64,000 bases of DNA, taken from NCBI RefSeq assembly GCF_013170705.1, contig NZ_CP033334.1, positions 4,069,501 through 4,133,500 on the forward strand, read 5' to 3'. Positions within the stretch are counted from its first letter, which is position 1; each line of letters opens with the position of its first letter. The notes under the pieces were generated by a model, which was given only the letters and a program-made list of their open reading frames with translations, made no database searches and was not told the DNA's origin. Source of the stretch: Mesorhizobium loti. GTDB lineage: Bacteria; Pseudomonadota; Alphaproteobacteria; Rhizobiales; Rhizobiaceae. A program made the position numbers and the translations under genes. Below, one piece after another: positions 18,758-26,781 of this stretch.

Positions 18758-20035
18758 TCATCCGGTTGTGCCGCGCAGCAGCACGTTGAGCCCGATCGCC
18801 ATCACCTTGGCCGCTTCCACCATGTCCTCTATGCCGACCCACTCGTCCGGCCGGTGGGCGAGGTCGAGAATGCCCGGTCCATAGGCGATACAGTCGTAAA
18901 TATGGCCGATGCGGGCAATGTGCTTCTGGTCGTACGTGCCGGGCGAGATGACGTAGTCGGGCTCGCGGTCGAAGATCGCGTGAATGCCTTGCGCCACGGC
19001 CTTGACCACCGGCGCGTCGCGCTCGGTCATCAACGGCAGTACTTCCATCAGGTCGCGGATCTCGTAGTCGAATTTCTTGCGCTCGCGCTTCAGCCGCTCG
19101 AGAATGTCGGTCACTTCGCCCTTGACCGTGGCGAGATCTTCCTCGAGCAGGAAGCGGCGGTCGATGGTCAGCCGACAGGAATCGGGCACGTTGGGCGAGG
19201 GCAGGCCAGGCCGGAAATCCTCGGTCTGGCCGCCATGGATGGAATTGATGTTCATGGTCGAGCGCCTGGCGCCTTCGGGCACGACCGGCATGCGCGTCAC
19301 CTTGCGGTCGAGCGCCGGGAACAACTCGTCCTCGAAAGCCTTCAGCACGGCGCCCATATGGCGCACCGCATTGTCGCCCAGAAACGGCATCGAGCCATGC
19401 GCGATCTCGCCCTTGGTCTCGATCTCCGCCCACCAGACACCGCGGTGGCCAAGGCAGATGCGGTCCTTGTTCAACGGCTCGGGGATGATGACGTGGTCGA
19501 CCTTGGGCTTGGAGAAATAGCCGAGGCCGGCCAGATGGGCGACGCCGCCGAAGCCGCCGGATTCCTCGTCGACCGTGCCCGATATTTCGATGGCGCCGGG
19601 GAAATCGGGATAAACGTCCATGAAGGCTTCGGCCGCGATGATCGACGCGGCCAGGCCGCCCTTCATGTCGCAGGCGCCACGTCCATAGACCTTGCCGTCC
19701 TTGACGATGCCGGCGAACGGATCGACGGTCCAGCCGTCGCCGGCCTCGACGACGTCGATATGCGAGTTGAAGTGGACGCAGGCACCGGGCGAGCGGCCGT
19801 CGAAACGGGCCACGACATTGACGCGCGGATAGCGGTCGGTGTCGCCGGGCGTGCCTTCGGCGCGGATGAATTCGGTTTCAAAACCGCGCTTTCTCAGCCG
19901 CGCGCCAAGATATTCGGCGCATGGCCGGTAGGCTTCGCCCGGTGGGTTGATGGTCGGAAAACGGATGAGGTCGGCGGTCAGCGCGACGACATCGTCGCGC
20001 CTGTCATCGATTGCCTTGAGGAGTCGTTCGTTCAT
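18758..20035 (-). CDS. M20 family metallopeptidase (ArgE/DapE-like)
   Basis: A 425-residue dizinc hydrolase. Metal and catalytic residues lie in FNSHIDVV (His, catalytic Asp), CDMKGG (bridging Asp), DEESGG (catalytic Glu pair), IIPEP (Glu) and TYDQKHIAR (final His). The dimerisation domain lies in between (about 195-310). It resembles acetylornithine deacetylase/succinyl-diaminopimelate desuccinylase, but relatives also cleave dipeptides and N-acyl amino acids. It lies 125 bases upstream of the binding-protein gene on the same strand, so it probably works on the imported solute. Confidence 0.88.
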   Translation of the reverse strand: MNERLLKAIDDRRDDVVALTADLIRFPTINPPGEAYRPCAEYLGARLRKRGFETEFIRAEGTPGDTDRYPRVNVVARFDGRSPGACVHFNSHIDVVEAGDGWTVDPFAGIVKDGKVYGRGACDMKGGLAASIIAAEAFMDVYPDFPGAIEISGTVDEESGGFGGVAHLAGLGYFSKPKVDHVIIPEPLNKDRICLGHRGVWWAEIETKGEIAHGSMPFLGDNAVRHMGAVLKAFEDELFPALDRKVTRMPVVPEGARRSTMNINSIHGGQTEDFRPGLPSPNVPDSCRLTIDRRFLLEEDLATVKGEVTDILERLKRERKKFDYEIRDLMEVLPLMTERDAPVVKAVAQGIHAIFDREPDYVISPGTYDQKHIARIGHIYDCIAYGPGILDLAHRPDEWVGIEDMVEAAKVMAIGLNVLLRGTTG

Positions 20036-20256
20036 CCGCTGAGTTGAGCAGCGATCCCGGCGGTTTTGCAAGCCCACCGACCATCAAGTCCGTGCGACGT
20101 GTCGTTGCGGCAACTATCGCGGGAAATCGTTCAAATTCGCTGCTTTGGATTGGGGAATTGATCAAGGAGTGTGTGTTATCCGTTCACTGCCATTAAAAAT
20201 GGTGAAAAACAACGTGATGGCGAGCCGGCAAGGGGCAATCAAAGGGGTTTGATCGC

Positions 20257-20688
20257 ATGAAGAAGTTCTTTCTCGTGGCAGCGGCGATGTTGGCAACCGC
20301 GCTGTTGGGTACGCCGTCCGCAAGTTACGCGGCGATGTTGGAAGCGAAGATCGACGTGTCGTCGCAGACGATGACGGTGCGGTACGGGTCGGAGGTCTAT
20401 CGCTGGGCCGTGTCGACCGCCCGCTCGGGTTATTTCACCCCGCGTGGCACATATCGGCCGCAGCGAACCGCCAAGATGTGGTATTCGCGCAAATACGACA
20501 TGTCGCCGATGCCTTATTCGGTGTTCTTCCATGGTGGATATGCCATCCATGGGACGGGCGCTGTCAGGCAACTCGGCCGTCCGGCCTCGCATGGCTGCGT
20601 GCGGCTGCACACGGCCAATGCGGCTGCCTTTTATTCGATGGTGCGGGAAGTGGGCTTCGGCAACACGCGCATTGTCGTGGCGAACTGA
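20257..20688 (+). CDS. L,D-transpeptidase (YkuD domain)
   Basis: A 143-residue secreted protein with a signal peptide (MKKFFLVAAAMLATALLGTPSASYA). The YkuD catalytic motif is complete: HGTGAVRQLGRPASHGCVRL, with the nucleophile cysteine in SHGCVRL. It would make 3-3 peptidoglycan crosslinks or attach proteins to peptidoglycan in the periplasm. It is short for the family because it lacks any LysM or extra domain. AGGGG lies about ten bases before the ATG. The 221 bases upstream hold no gene. Confidence 0.92.
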   Translation: MKKFFLVAAAMLATALLGTPSASYAAMLEAKIDVSSQTMTVRYGSEVYRWAVSTARSGYFTPRGTYRPQRTAKMWYSRKYDMSPMPYSVFFHGGYAIHGTGAVRQLGRPASHGCVRLHTANAAAFYSMVREVGFGNTRIVVAN

Positions 20689-20754
20689 AACGTCCCGGAT
20701 TCGCCGGTGGCATCAATCGCTGGCGCAGAGTCACTTTCTCGCCAGCAGCTTGGG

Positions 20755-21747
20755 CTAGGCGCTTGCGGCAGGAGCCGGCTTCGGCCGCTTCTTGCGCCGC
20801 CAGTTGCTGATTTCCCACCTTTTGTGAAACCACATCCACTGGCCGGGATCCTCGCGCACCCAGCGTTCGACCACATCGTTCAGCATCTGGGTGGTGGCGT
20901 GGACGTCGACGCTGCCGTCAGCGGTACGCGGCAAGACCAGTCTGTCCTCGATCTCGAGCCGGAAGCGGTTGCCTGGCAATCTGATGCAACGCGCCGGATA
21001 GACGTCGCAGTCATAGTGGCGGGCAAGGGTGCCGAGCACCCGGTTGCTTTGGCAGGGGCGACCGAAGAAGGTCGTCTCCAGGCCGTTGGAGAATTTCTGG
21101 TCGACAAGGACGCCGATATTGCCGCCGTTTTCCAGCACGGAGGCCAGGGCAAACGAGGCCCCCGCCATCGACGGCAGCAGCGCGCCCATGGTCGAGCGCC
21201 GCGTCGAAAGAATGTAGTCGGCAAGGTATGGGTTGTTGGGCGGGCGGAACAGCGCCGTGATGTTCATGCCGAAAGTGGCCGCCGCCACCGGCAGCAGTTC
21301 GAAATTGCCGAGATGGCCGGTGAAGACGATATGCGGCTGCTTTTCGGCGGCGATCTCGACGAAATGTTCTACTCCCTTGACCTCGACGCGGCCGGGCTTG
21401 CTGGCGGCCGGATCATAGTCGAACAGGGCGTCGAGGAAGATGTATTCGGCGGCGAGCCGGGCCATGTTGCCCCACATGTCGGAGGCGATGGCCTCGATTT
21501 CGTCCTCGCTCTTTTCCGGATAGGCCTTGCGCAGATTGTCGATGGCGACCTGATGGCGTCCGACCCGGGGGCCAATGAGGCGCGCGACCCGGTCGGCGAA
21601 ATTCAATGCGCTGTCGACCGGCAACAGGCGCAGCACCGAAAGGATGATCATCGCCGCACGCGCAACCAGCCAGTAGTTCGCTTGGCGCAACTGCCGACCA
21701 TAGCGAAATTTGACGTCGCGGCGAAGCTTCTTGAGCACCGAGGTCAA
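20755..21747 (-). CDS. lpxXL: Lipid A very-long-chain acyltransferase
   Basis: A 330-residue member of the LpxL/HtrB lysophospholipid acyltransferase family. The HX4(D/E) motif is seen in TGHLGNFEL (about 143-151). One N-terminal hydrophobic segment (YWLVARAAMIILSVLRLLPV) anchors it in the inner membrane. In rhizobia LpxXL transfers the 27-hydroxyoctacosanoyl chain from AcpXL to lipid A. Its place at the end of the acpXL cluster supports this role. The likely start is TTG, four bases after the stop of the alcohol dehydrogenase gene; an internal ATG would cut the membrane anchor. Confidence 0.88.
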   Translation of the reverse strand: MTSVLKKLRRDVKFRYGRQLRQANYWLVARAAMIILSVLRLLPVDSALNFADRVARLIGPRVGRHQVAIDNLRKAYPEKSEDEIEAIASDMWGNMARLAAEYIFLDALFDYDPAASKPGRVEVKGVEHFVEIAAEKQPHIVFTGHLGNFELLPVAAATFGMNITALFRPPNNPYLADYILSTRRSTMGALLPSMAGASFALASVLENGGNIGVLVDQKFSNGLETTFFGRPCQSNRVLGTLARHYDCDVYPARCIRLPGNRFRLEIEDRLVLPRTADGSVDVHATTQMLNDVVERWVREDPGQWMWFHKRWEISNWRRKKRPKPAPAASA

Positions 21748-21751
21748 GGCC

Positions 21752-22780
21752 CTAGGCGACGCGCAGGATGATCTTGCCGAAGACGTCGCGGCCTTCCATG
21801 CGCTTCAGCGCGGCGTCGATATCATCGAATCCGACCTCGGTGTCGATGACCGGTGCGACCTGTCCCGCCGCCATTTTCTGCATGGCGTTGGCCATGTTTT
21901 CCATGCGGCAACCGAAGGATCCGAGCAGCTTCAGTTGCTGCTGGAACAGCTGCATCAGGTTGATCTGCGTCGACACGCCGGAGGTCGAGCCGCAGGTCAC
22001 CAGGCGGCCGCCGCGTTTCAGGCACAGCATCGAGCCGGCAAAGGTGTCGGCGCCGACGTGCTCGAACACGACGTCGACGCCCTTCTTCTTTGTCAGCTTG
22101 CGCACGACGCCTTCGAAGCGGTCGTCGCGATAGTTGATGACATGGTCGGCGCCGAGCGCCTTGGCCTTGTCGATCTTGTCGTTCGAGCCGACCGTGGTGA
22201 TGATGGTGCAACCCATCCGCTTGGCCAGCTGAATGGCGGCCGAGCCGATGCCGGAGCCGCCGGCATGGACAAGGATGGTTTCACCCGGCTGAAGCCTGGC
22301 GTTGTCGAACAGCATGTGCTCGACCGTGCCGAAGGTAACGGGCGCCACCGCGGCGCCAATGTCGGTCACGCCGGGTGGAGCGGGGACCAGCAGGCGTGCG
22401 GGCAGGTTGATCTTTTCCTGCGCGAAGCCGTCGAGATGGAAACCGTGAACGCCGGAAACATGTTCGCACAGATTGTCGCGGCCTTCGCGGCAGGCGCGAC
22501 AAAGGCCGCAGGTGCGCGCGCCATAGATCGACACCAATTGTCCGGGCAGCAGGCTGGAAACGCCAGGGCCGACCGCCTCGACCTCGCCGGAGGCCTCGGC
22601 GCCGACGACCAGCGGCAGCTTGCGCTTGGCGAAGGCCATGCCGCGCCAGCCCCAGACGTCGATATGGTTCAGTGCCACCGCCTTGATGCGCAGCGTGACT
22701 TCGCCGAGTGCGGGGGGCGGCGGGGGCGGCAGGTCCACCGTCTCAAGACGGCGGTCCTCGATAAGTTGCAATGCGCGCAT
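21752..22780 (-). CDS. Zinc-type alcohol dehydrogenase of the acpXL cluster
   Basis: A 342-residue medium-chain dehydrogenase/reductase. It has the structural-zinc cysteines in CGLCRACREGRDNLC, the GAEASGEVEAVGPGV segment and the nucleotide-binding HAGGSGIGSAAIQLAK. It corresponds in position to adh2XL of Rhizobium leguminosarum, which works in very-long-chain hydroxy fatty acid synthesis or its oxidation state. A run of six prolines near residue 18 (LPPPPPPALGE) is unusual. It lies between fabF1 and lpxXL with 36- and 4-base gaps. Confidence 0.88.
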   Translation of the reverse strand: MRALQLIEDRRLETVDLPPPPPPALGEVTLRIKAVALNHIDVWGWRGMAFAKRKLPLVVGAEASGEVEAVGPGVSSLLPGQLVSIYGARTCGLCRACREGRDNLCEHVSGVHGFHLDGFAQEKINLPARLLVPAPPGVTDIGAAVAPVTFGTVEHMLFDNARLQPGETILVHAGGSGIGSAAIQLAKRMGCTIITTVGSNDKIDKAKALGADHVINYRDDRFEGVVRKLTKKKGVDVVFEHVGADTFAGSMLCLKRGGRLVTCGSTSGVSTQINLMQLFQQQLKLLGSFGCRMENMANAMQKMAAGQVAPVIDTEVGFDDIDAALKRMEGRDVFGKIILRVA

Positions 22781-22816
22781 TGGGCCTGTCGGTTCAGTGG
22801 GACTGAAAAAGGTCGC

Positions 22817-24094
22817 TTAGACCGGTTCCCGTGTCATGACAAGGCAAGTGTTCTGGCCGCCGAAGCCGAAGGAGTTCGACAAAACGCTCCGAACCTCGGC
22901 ATTGCGCTTCTTGTTGGGCACCACGTCGAGCACGATCGCCGGATCGGGATTGTCGTAGTTGATGGTCGGCGGAATGACGCTTTCGCGCATCGTCATCAGC
23001 GAAAACGCCGCCTCGACGGCGCCGGCCGCCGACAGGGTGTGGCCGATCATCGACTTGTTCGACGACACCGGCATGGAGCTTATGCGCTCGCCGAATACGG
23101 TCGACAGTGCCAGATGTTCCATCTTGTCGTTCTCGGGGGTCGACGTGCCGTGGGCGTTGACATAGTCGATCTCGTCTTCACCCAGGCCGGCATCGGCGAG
23201 GGCGGCGCGAACCGCGGCGATGGCGGGCGAAGCGTCCGGCTTCGAGCGGGTGCGGTGGAAGTCGTCGGCCTTCTCGCCGCAACCGCTGAGGACGCCAAGA
23301 ATGGTCGCGCCGCGAGCCAATGCCGCCTCAAGCGATTCCAACACCAGCGCCCCGGACCCCTCGGCCAATACGAAGCCGTCGCGATCCCTGGAGAAAGGCT
23401 TCGATGCCTTTTCGGGAATGTCGTTGTGCGTGGAGAGCGCCGAAAGCAATGAGAAGCGAATCAATGCCTCGGCGGTGGCAGAACCGTCCGCGCCGATCGA
23501 TAGCGCACGGTCGCATTCGCCGCGTCGGATCGCCTCGACACCGAGCTGGATCGCGGTGGCACCCGAAGCGCAGGCCGTCGACAGGGTGATCGGCAGACCG
23601 CGTGTGCCAAGGCGGTCGGCAAGGCGGTCGGCGATAGAACCGAACTGGGTGGTTTCGAAAATATCCAGCTCTTTCAAGCTACGCGCCACCCGAAGCAGTC
23701 TTTCGGCGGCGGTGTCGTCCTTGTCCTTGTCGGAATTGTAGAGCGAGAAGCGCTCGGCCCAGTCGAGTTCAACCGGCGGCGATGCGAGGAAAAGCGGTCC
23801 GCCGAAGTCGCTGGAATCAAGACCGGATTCGGTCACCGCTTCGAGGCCGGCAAGCTCGGCCAGCTCATAGGTGAGCGGGCTGGCACCTTTCGAACTCGAC
23901 GGCAGGAAATCGACCATGCCGGAGATGCGGGTGTTCAGTTGATCGATGGGAAAGCGGGTGATCGGGTGGATGCCCGACTTGCCGGAGGTCAACGCCGCCC
24001 AATTGTCGGTCTTGCCGACGCCGAGCGAGGTGACAACGCCGATGCCGGTGACGGCGACAATTGGCCTGCCCATGTGATCGTTCAGATTGGCCAT
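22817..24094 (-). CDS. Beta-ketoacyl-ACP synthase FabF1XL (catalytic)
   Basis: A 425-residue condensing enzyme. The complete Cys-His-His triad is visible: Cys175 in STACASGAT, histidine in VNAHGTSTPEND and histidine in MIGHTLSAAG. It would elongate acyl chains on AcpXL toward C28 for lipid A. The family is usually near 410-420 residues, so length is normal. It is 50 bases downstream of a second, degenerate synthase gene; the two together look like a KS/chain-length-factor pair. Confidence 0.92.
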   Translation of the reverse strand: MANLNDHMGRPIVAVTGIGVVTSLGVGKTDNWAALTSGKSGIHPITRFPIDQLNTRISGMVDFLPSSSKGASPLTYELAELAGLEAVTESGLDSSDFGGPLFLASPPVELDWAERFSLYNSDKDKDDTAAERLLRVARSLKELDIFETTQFGSIADRLADRLGTRGLPITLSTACASGATAIQLGVEAIRRGECDRALSIGADGSATAEALIRFSLLSALSTHNDIPEKASKPFSRDRDGFVLAEGSGALVLESLEAALARGATILGVLSGCGEKADDFHRTRSKPDASPAIAAVRAALADAGLGEDEIDYVNAHGTSTPENDKMEHLALSTVFGERISSMPVSSNKSMIGHTLSAAGAVEAAFSLMTMRESVIPPTINYDNPDPAIVLDVVPNKKRNAEVRSVLSNSFGFGGQNTCLVMTREPV

Positions 24095-24144
24095 CCGGGA
24101 GCCCTCGAGCGTTTATCGTTGCAGCATGGATCGCGAGCGCCGCG

Positions 24145-25335
24145 TTATGCGGCGTTGACCAGCGCCATGCCCTCGAATTGGTGATAGCCGATCGCCGTTG
24201 CAAGGACGCTTGCGGGAATGCCTTTGAACGGCTTCTCGGCGGCGGCATCGAAAACAGGGTAAGCGGCCTTGCGGTCGACGGCGAGTGCCGCCAGCGCCAC
24301 CGCGAAAGGAAACTGCGCTTCCTTCATGTGCCCGGTCAGTGTCGAGAAGCCGCGCGCGGCGATCCCGGGATTGGCATCGAGCACCGTCTTCTCGGCGGTG
24401 GTTGCGGCATGCGCGCCCGAGGCACCCGACAGGGCAAGCAGCTTGCCGTTCGGCAGCGCCGCCTGGCCGAGCAGCGCGGCGATCTCGGCATCGAGCTCTC
24501 CGCGTGGCCGCCTGGCGCGGCCTGAAACGACCGGGCCGAGTTCGGCGTAGATCTTGCGCCCACGGCTCACGGCGTGTTCGCGCTGCTCCAGCACCAGGAA
24601 GGCACCGCCGGATCCCGTGACGACGCCGCCACCCTCGGCACCCTGTCTTTGCCACACAGGTTTCCACGGGCCGCGATGCAAATAGCCGGCAAGCTCGTAA
24701 CCGAGCAGCATGTCGGAATGTTCGGTCTGGAAGGCGCCGCCGACCAGAATGTGCGTCGACTGGCCGGAGCGGATGCGGGCAGCGGCCGTTTCGACGGCGG
24801 CGACGCCGGCACCTTCCTCGCCCATGAAGGTGCGTGACGAGCCTGTCACCTTGTGGACGATGGAGATGTTGCCAGCGAGCAGGTTGGAAAGCTGCGCCAA
24901 AAACAGGGTCGGCCGCAACTCGGTGGTCAGCTTCTCGTTGAGCAGCACGTCGCGGTCATTGCGGCTCTCGGATGCGGCGAGAATGGCGGCGTCAACCGCC
25001 TCGTCGCGCTCGCCGCCGCCGGCGGCCACCACCATGTCCATGGTCGCGCAGAGCTCGTCATTGCCCTTGATGCCGGCATCGTCGAGCGCAAGCCCGGCGG
25101 CATAGGTGCCGAGCCGCTGCCAGGTTTCCATCTGCCGCTGATCGCCACGCTTGGCGATCTGCAGGTTCCAGTCGATTTCGGGCAGCGGGTGGACGGTGTA
25201 GGGCGCGAAGCGCGCGGCTTCGAGCACCGGCTGCAGGCCCGGCTGCGCCAGCTTCTGCCAGTGGGCGTCCGGACCTTCTCCTAGCGAGGAGACAAGGCCG
25301 ATACCAGTGATGACGACGTCGCGGGGGCTGCTCAT
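24145..25335 (-). CDS. FabF2XL, catalytically degenerate ketosynthase-like protein
   Basis: A 396-residue protein with the thiolase fold of FabF. The nucleophile region reads HKVTGSSRTFMGEEGAG, so Ser166 stands where Cys is expected. The first histidine motif reads SGASGAHAATT (a Ser at the His position). Only the second histidine is kept (LTGHMKEAQ). It is unlikely to condense on its own. By analogy with type II polyketide systems it may be a chain-length-factor partner of FabF1XL. Rhizobium leguminosarum has a similarly placed fabF2XL. The ATG has only a weak ribosome binding site. Confidence 0.85.
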   Translation of the reverse strand: MSSPRDVVITGIGLVSSLGEGPDAHWQKLAQPGLQPVLEAARFAPYTVHPLPEIDWNLQIAKRGDQRQMETWQRLGTYAAGLALDDAGIKGNDELCATMDMVVAAGGGERDEAVDAAILAASESRNDRDVLLNEKLTTELRPTLFLAQLSNLLAGNISIVHKVTGSSRTFMGEEGAGVAAVETAAARIRSGQSTHILVGGAFQTEHSDMLLGYELAGYLHRGPWKPVWQRQGAEGGGVVTGSGGAFLVLEQREHAVSRGRKIYAELGPVVSGRARRPRGELDAEIAALLGQAALPNGKLLALSGASGAHAATTAEKTVLDANPGIAARGFSTLTGHMKEAQFPFAVALAALAVDRKAAYPVFDAAAEKPFKGIPASVLATAIGYHQFEGMALVNAA

Positions 25336-25391
25336 GAGCGGCTTTGTGGGTCAGGCGGCAGAGCGCGTCAAGGTCGCGCGCTCAACTGACA

Positions 25392-25673
25392 TCAGGCGGT
25401 CTTGGCGGCGACCAGTGCGTCGATCTTGGCGCACAGGTTCTTCATGACGAAGTAGTCGTCGGTCGACGCCTTGCCGTCATTGACTTCCTGGGTCCACTTT
25501 TCCAGCGGCACCTTGATGCCGAATTCCTTGTCGATGGCGAAGACGATGTCGAGGAAATCGAGGCTGTCGATGCCGAGATCGTCGATCGTGTGGCTCTCGG
25601 GTGTGATGGTGTCGATATCGATCTCGCTGGTGTCGGCAATGATCTTGGCGACTTTGTCGAACGTGGTGGACAA
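25392..25673 (-). CDS. acpXL: Acyl carrier protein AcpXL
   Basis: A 93-residue special acyl carrier protein that holds the growing C28 chain for lipid A. The phosphopantetheine serine is Ser37 in [12 protein letters not shown]. The sequence closely follows rhizobial AcpXL ([36 protein letters not shown]). The start is TTG with AAGGAA about ten bases upstream, giving (M)[11 protein letters not shown] as in known AcpXL; upstream ATG codons in frame start in non-coding-looking sequence. It is the first gene of the cluster. Confidence 0.94.
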   Translation of the reverse strand: MSTTFDKVAKIIADTSEIDIDTITPESHTIDDLGIDSLDFLDIVFAIDKEFGIKVPLEKWTQEVNDGKASTDDYFVMKNLCAKIDALVAAKTA

Positions 25674-25800
25674 GGGCTTTTCCTTCTTTGCGGGCGGAAT
25701 CTGTCCGCATCTTGTTTGGGCGCTGTCTAATCGGTTTTTCCCGGCAGGAAAAGGCCTGATAAGCCGGGCGCAGATGGGTAGGCTGCCCAAGAAACGCAAG

Positions 25801-25829
25801 AAGGGCCGCCGGTCAACCCGGCGGCCCTT
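25801..25829. terminator. Perfect 12-bp hairpin
   Basis: AAGGGCCGCCGG (25801-25812) and CCGGCGGCCCTT (25818-25829) flank a TCAAC loop. There is no T-run on the plus strand; on the minus strand CTTGCGTTTCTT follows. It is terminator-like, but no upstream gene is evident, so it might end a small RNA or insulate acpXL. Confidence 0.55.
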
Positions 25830-25857
25830 CCCATTACGTCACGTCAGTCGCTGTTTC

Positions 25858-25907
25858 GATGCCTGTCGTTTTCCCAAAACCGGAACCAATTTTGGACGAT
25901 ACGCATC
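25858..25907. repeat. RIME-like interrupted palindrome
   Basis: GATGC...TCGT...CCAAAA on the left mirrors TTTTGG-ACGA-tac-GCATC on the right. The layout is like the dispersed rhizobial palindrome at 10872-10917 (CATG...GTCG...CCCAAA). Confidence 0.5.
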
Positions 25908-26008
25908 AGTTGTCGCGGGTTGTCGCAGGCGGCTGTCGGGGCGAGTTCGCGGCTTTTTTCAGCGGTGGCCTTCGGCAACACCGCCAGATGTCGCGAGAGG
26001 CTTGATGG

Positions 26009-26037
26009 TACCAATGTACCATGATACCAATTCACCA
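26009..26037 (+). promoter_or_regulatory. Four-copy octamer operator over the start codon
   Basis: TACCA, TACCA, TACCA and CACCA occur at 26009, 26017, 26025 and 26033, at an exact 8-bp period, and the last one reaches the A of the ATG. Iterated short repeats at the start of a ribbon-helix-helix gene suggest an autoregulatory operator that also hides the ribosome binding region. Confidence 0.6.
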
Positions 26038-26327
26038 TGAACATTGAACGCGTGCAGACGGGCGTGCGCCTGGAAAAGCGGCTGGTGAAGGTGCTCAAGG
26101 CGCTGGCCGAGCATCGCGACATGAGCCTTGGCGATCTCATCGAAGGCATCGTGCTGCATGCCTTCGAAGGGCAGGCGCCGTTTTCGCCAGCGACCCTGGA
26201 AACGATCAGCCAATTGAAGCGCATCTACGGGCTGGAGCTTGGCGCCGCGGACAGCCACGGTCTGGCTGAAGCGCCGCCGTCGGACGGAGTGGAAAGGGAA
26301 GGAAAGGCGGATGACGAGCCATCTTGA
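26037..26327 (+). CDS. Ribbon-helix-helix-like small protein
   Basis: A 96-residue protein. The first half (TGVRLEKRLVKVLKALAEHRDMSLGDLIEGIV) follows the ribbon-helix-helix pattern: a short strand with VRLEKRL, helix KVLKALAEHR, a turn, then helix LGDLIEGIVLHAF. The second half is acidic and probably flexible. It is likely to bind DNA as a dimer, perhaps its own octamer operator. An in-frame stop at 26022 fixes the start at 26037 or later. There is little ribosome binding site. It overlaps the SRPBCC gene by 17 bases. Confidence 0.65.
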   Translation: MNIERVQTGVRLEKRLVKVLKALAEHRDMSLGDLIEGIVLHAFEGQAPFSPATLETISQLKRIYGLELGAADSHGLAEAPPSDGVEREGKADDEPS

Positions 26328-26781
26328 GCGCAGCCACAGCATCGTCCTTTCCGGTCCGGTCGACCGCGTCTTCCCGCTGTTCACGCCGATCGGCGAGACC
26401 CTTTGGGTGGAGGGCTGGGATCCGGAATTTCTGCACCCGCAAAATGGAGATACGCGGCAAGGCATGGTCTTCCGGACTGTCCACGGCGACGAGACGACGC
26501 TCTGGGCCTGCGCCGACTGGGATCCTGTCGCGCATCGCGTCCGCTATGTCAGGGTTACGCCGGATTCACGTTTCGGATTTGTCGAGGTGGCCTGCCGCCC
26601 GGCCGCCGACGGTGGCACGCAGGCATCGATTGCCTACACGTTCACGGCTCTGACGGCAGCAGGGGACGCGTATCTGTCGGAATTGACCGAGGACGCGTTC
26701 GTACACATGATCGAGGCGTGGAAAGTCCGCATCGATACGTGGTTGCTCACCGGTTCGTCAGCCGGCTCCGGCCATGATTAG
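26311..26781 (+). CDS. SRPBCC (START-like) protein
   Basis: A 156-residue protein of the SRPBCC/polyketide cyclase-like fold: SGPVDRVFPLFTPIGETLWVEGWDP at the start, and a long C-terminal helix (LTEDAFVHMIEAWKVRID). These proteins bind hydrophobic ligands; the ligand is unknown. The ATG lies inside the end of the upstream gene with GGAAAGG before it, so the two are co-expressed. Its stop overlaps the stop of the convergent phosphatase gene. Confidence 0.75.
   Translation: MTSHLERSHSIVLSGPVDRVFPLFTPIGETLWVEGWDPEFLHPQNGDTRQGMVFRTVHGDETTLWACADWDPVAHRVRYVRVTPDSRFGFVEVACRPAADGGTQASIAYTFTALTAAGDAYLSELTEDAFVHMIEAWKVRIDTWLLTGSSAGSGHD

Larger units (their letters stand above)
25674..26036. other. 363-bp intergenic region, divergent promoters
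   Basis: This region separates acpXL (minus strand) and the ribbon-helix-helix gene (plus strand). It holds a perfect GC-rich hairpin (25801-25829), a RIME-like interrupted palindrome (25858-25907) and four octamer repeats (26009-26037). I see no protein-coding gene in it. Confidence 0.7.
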
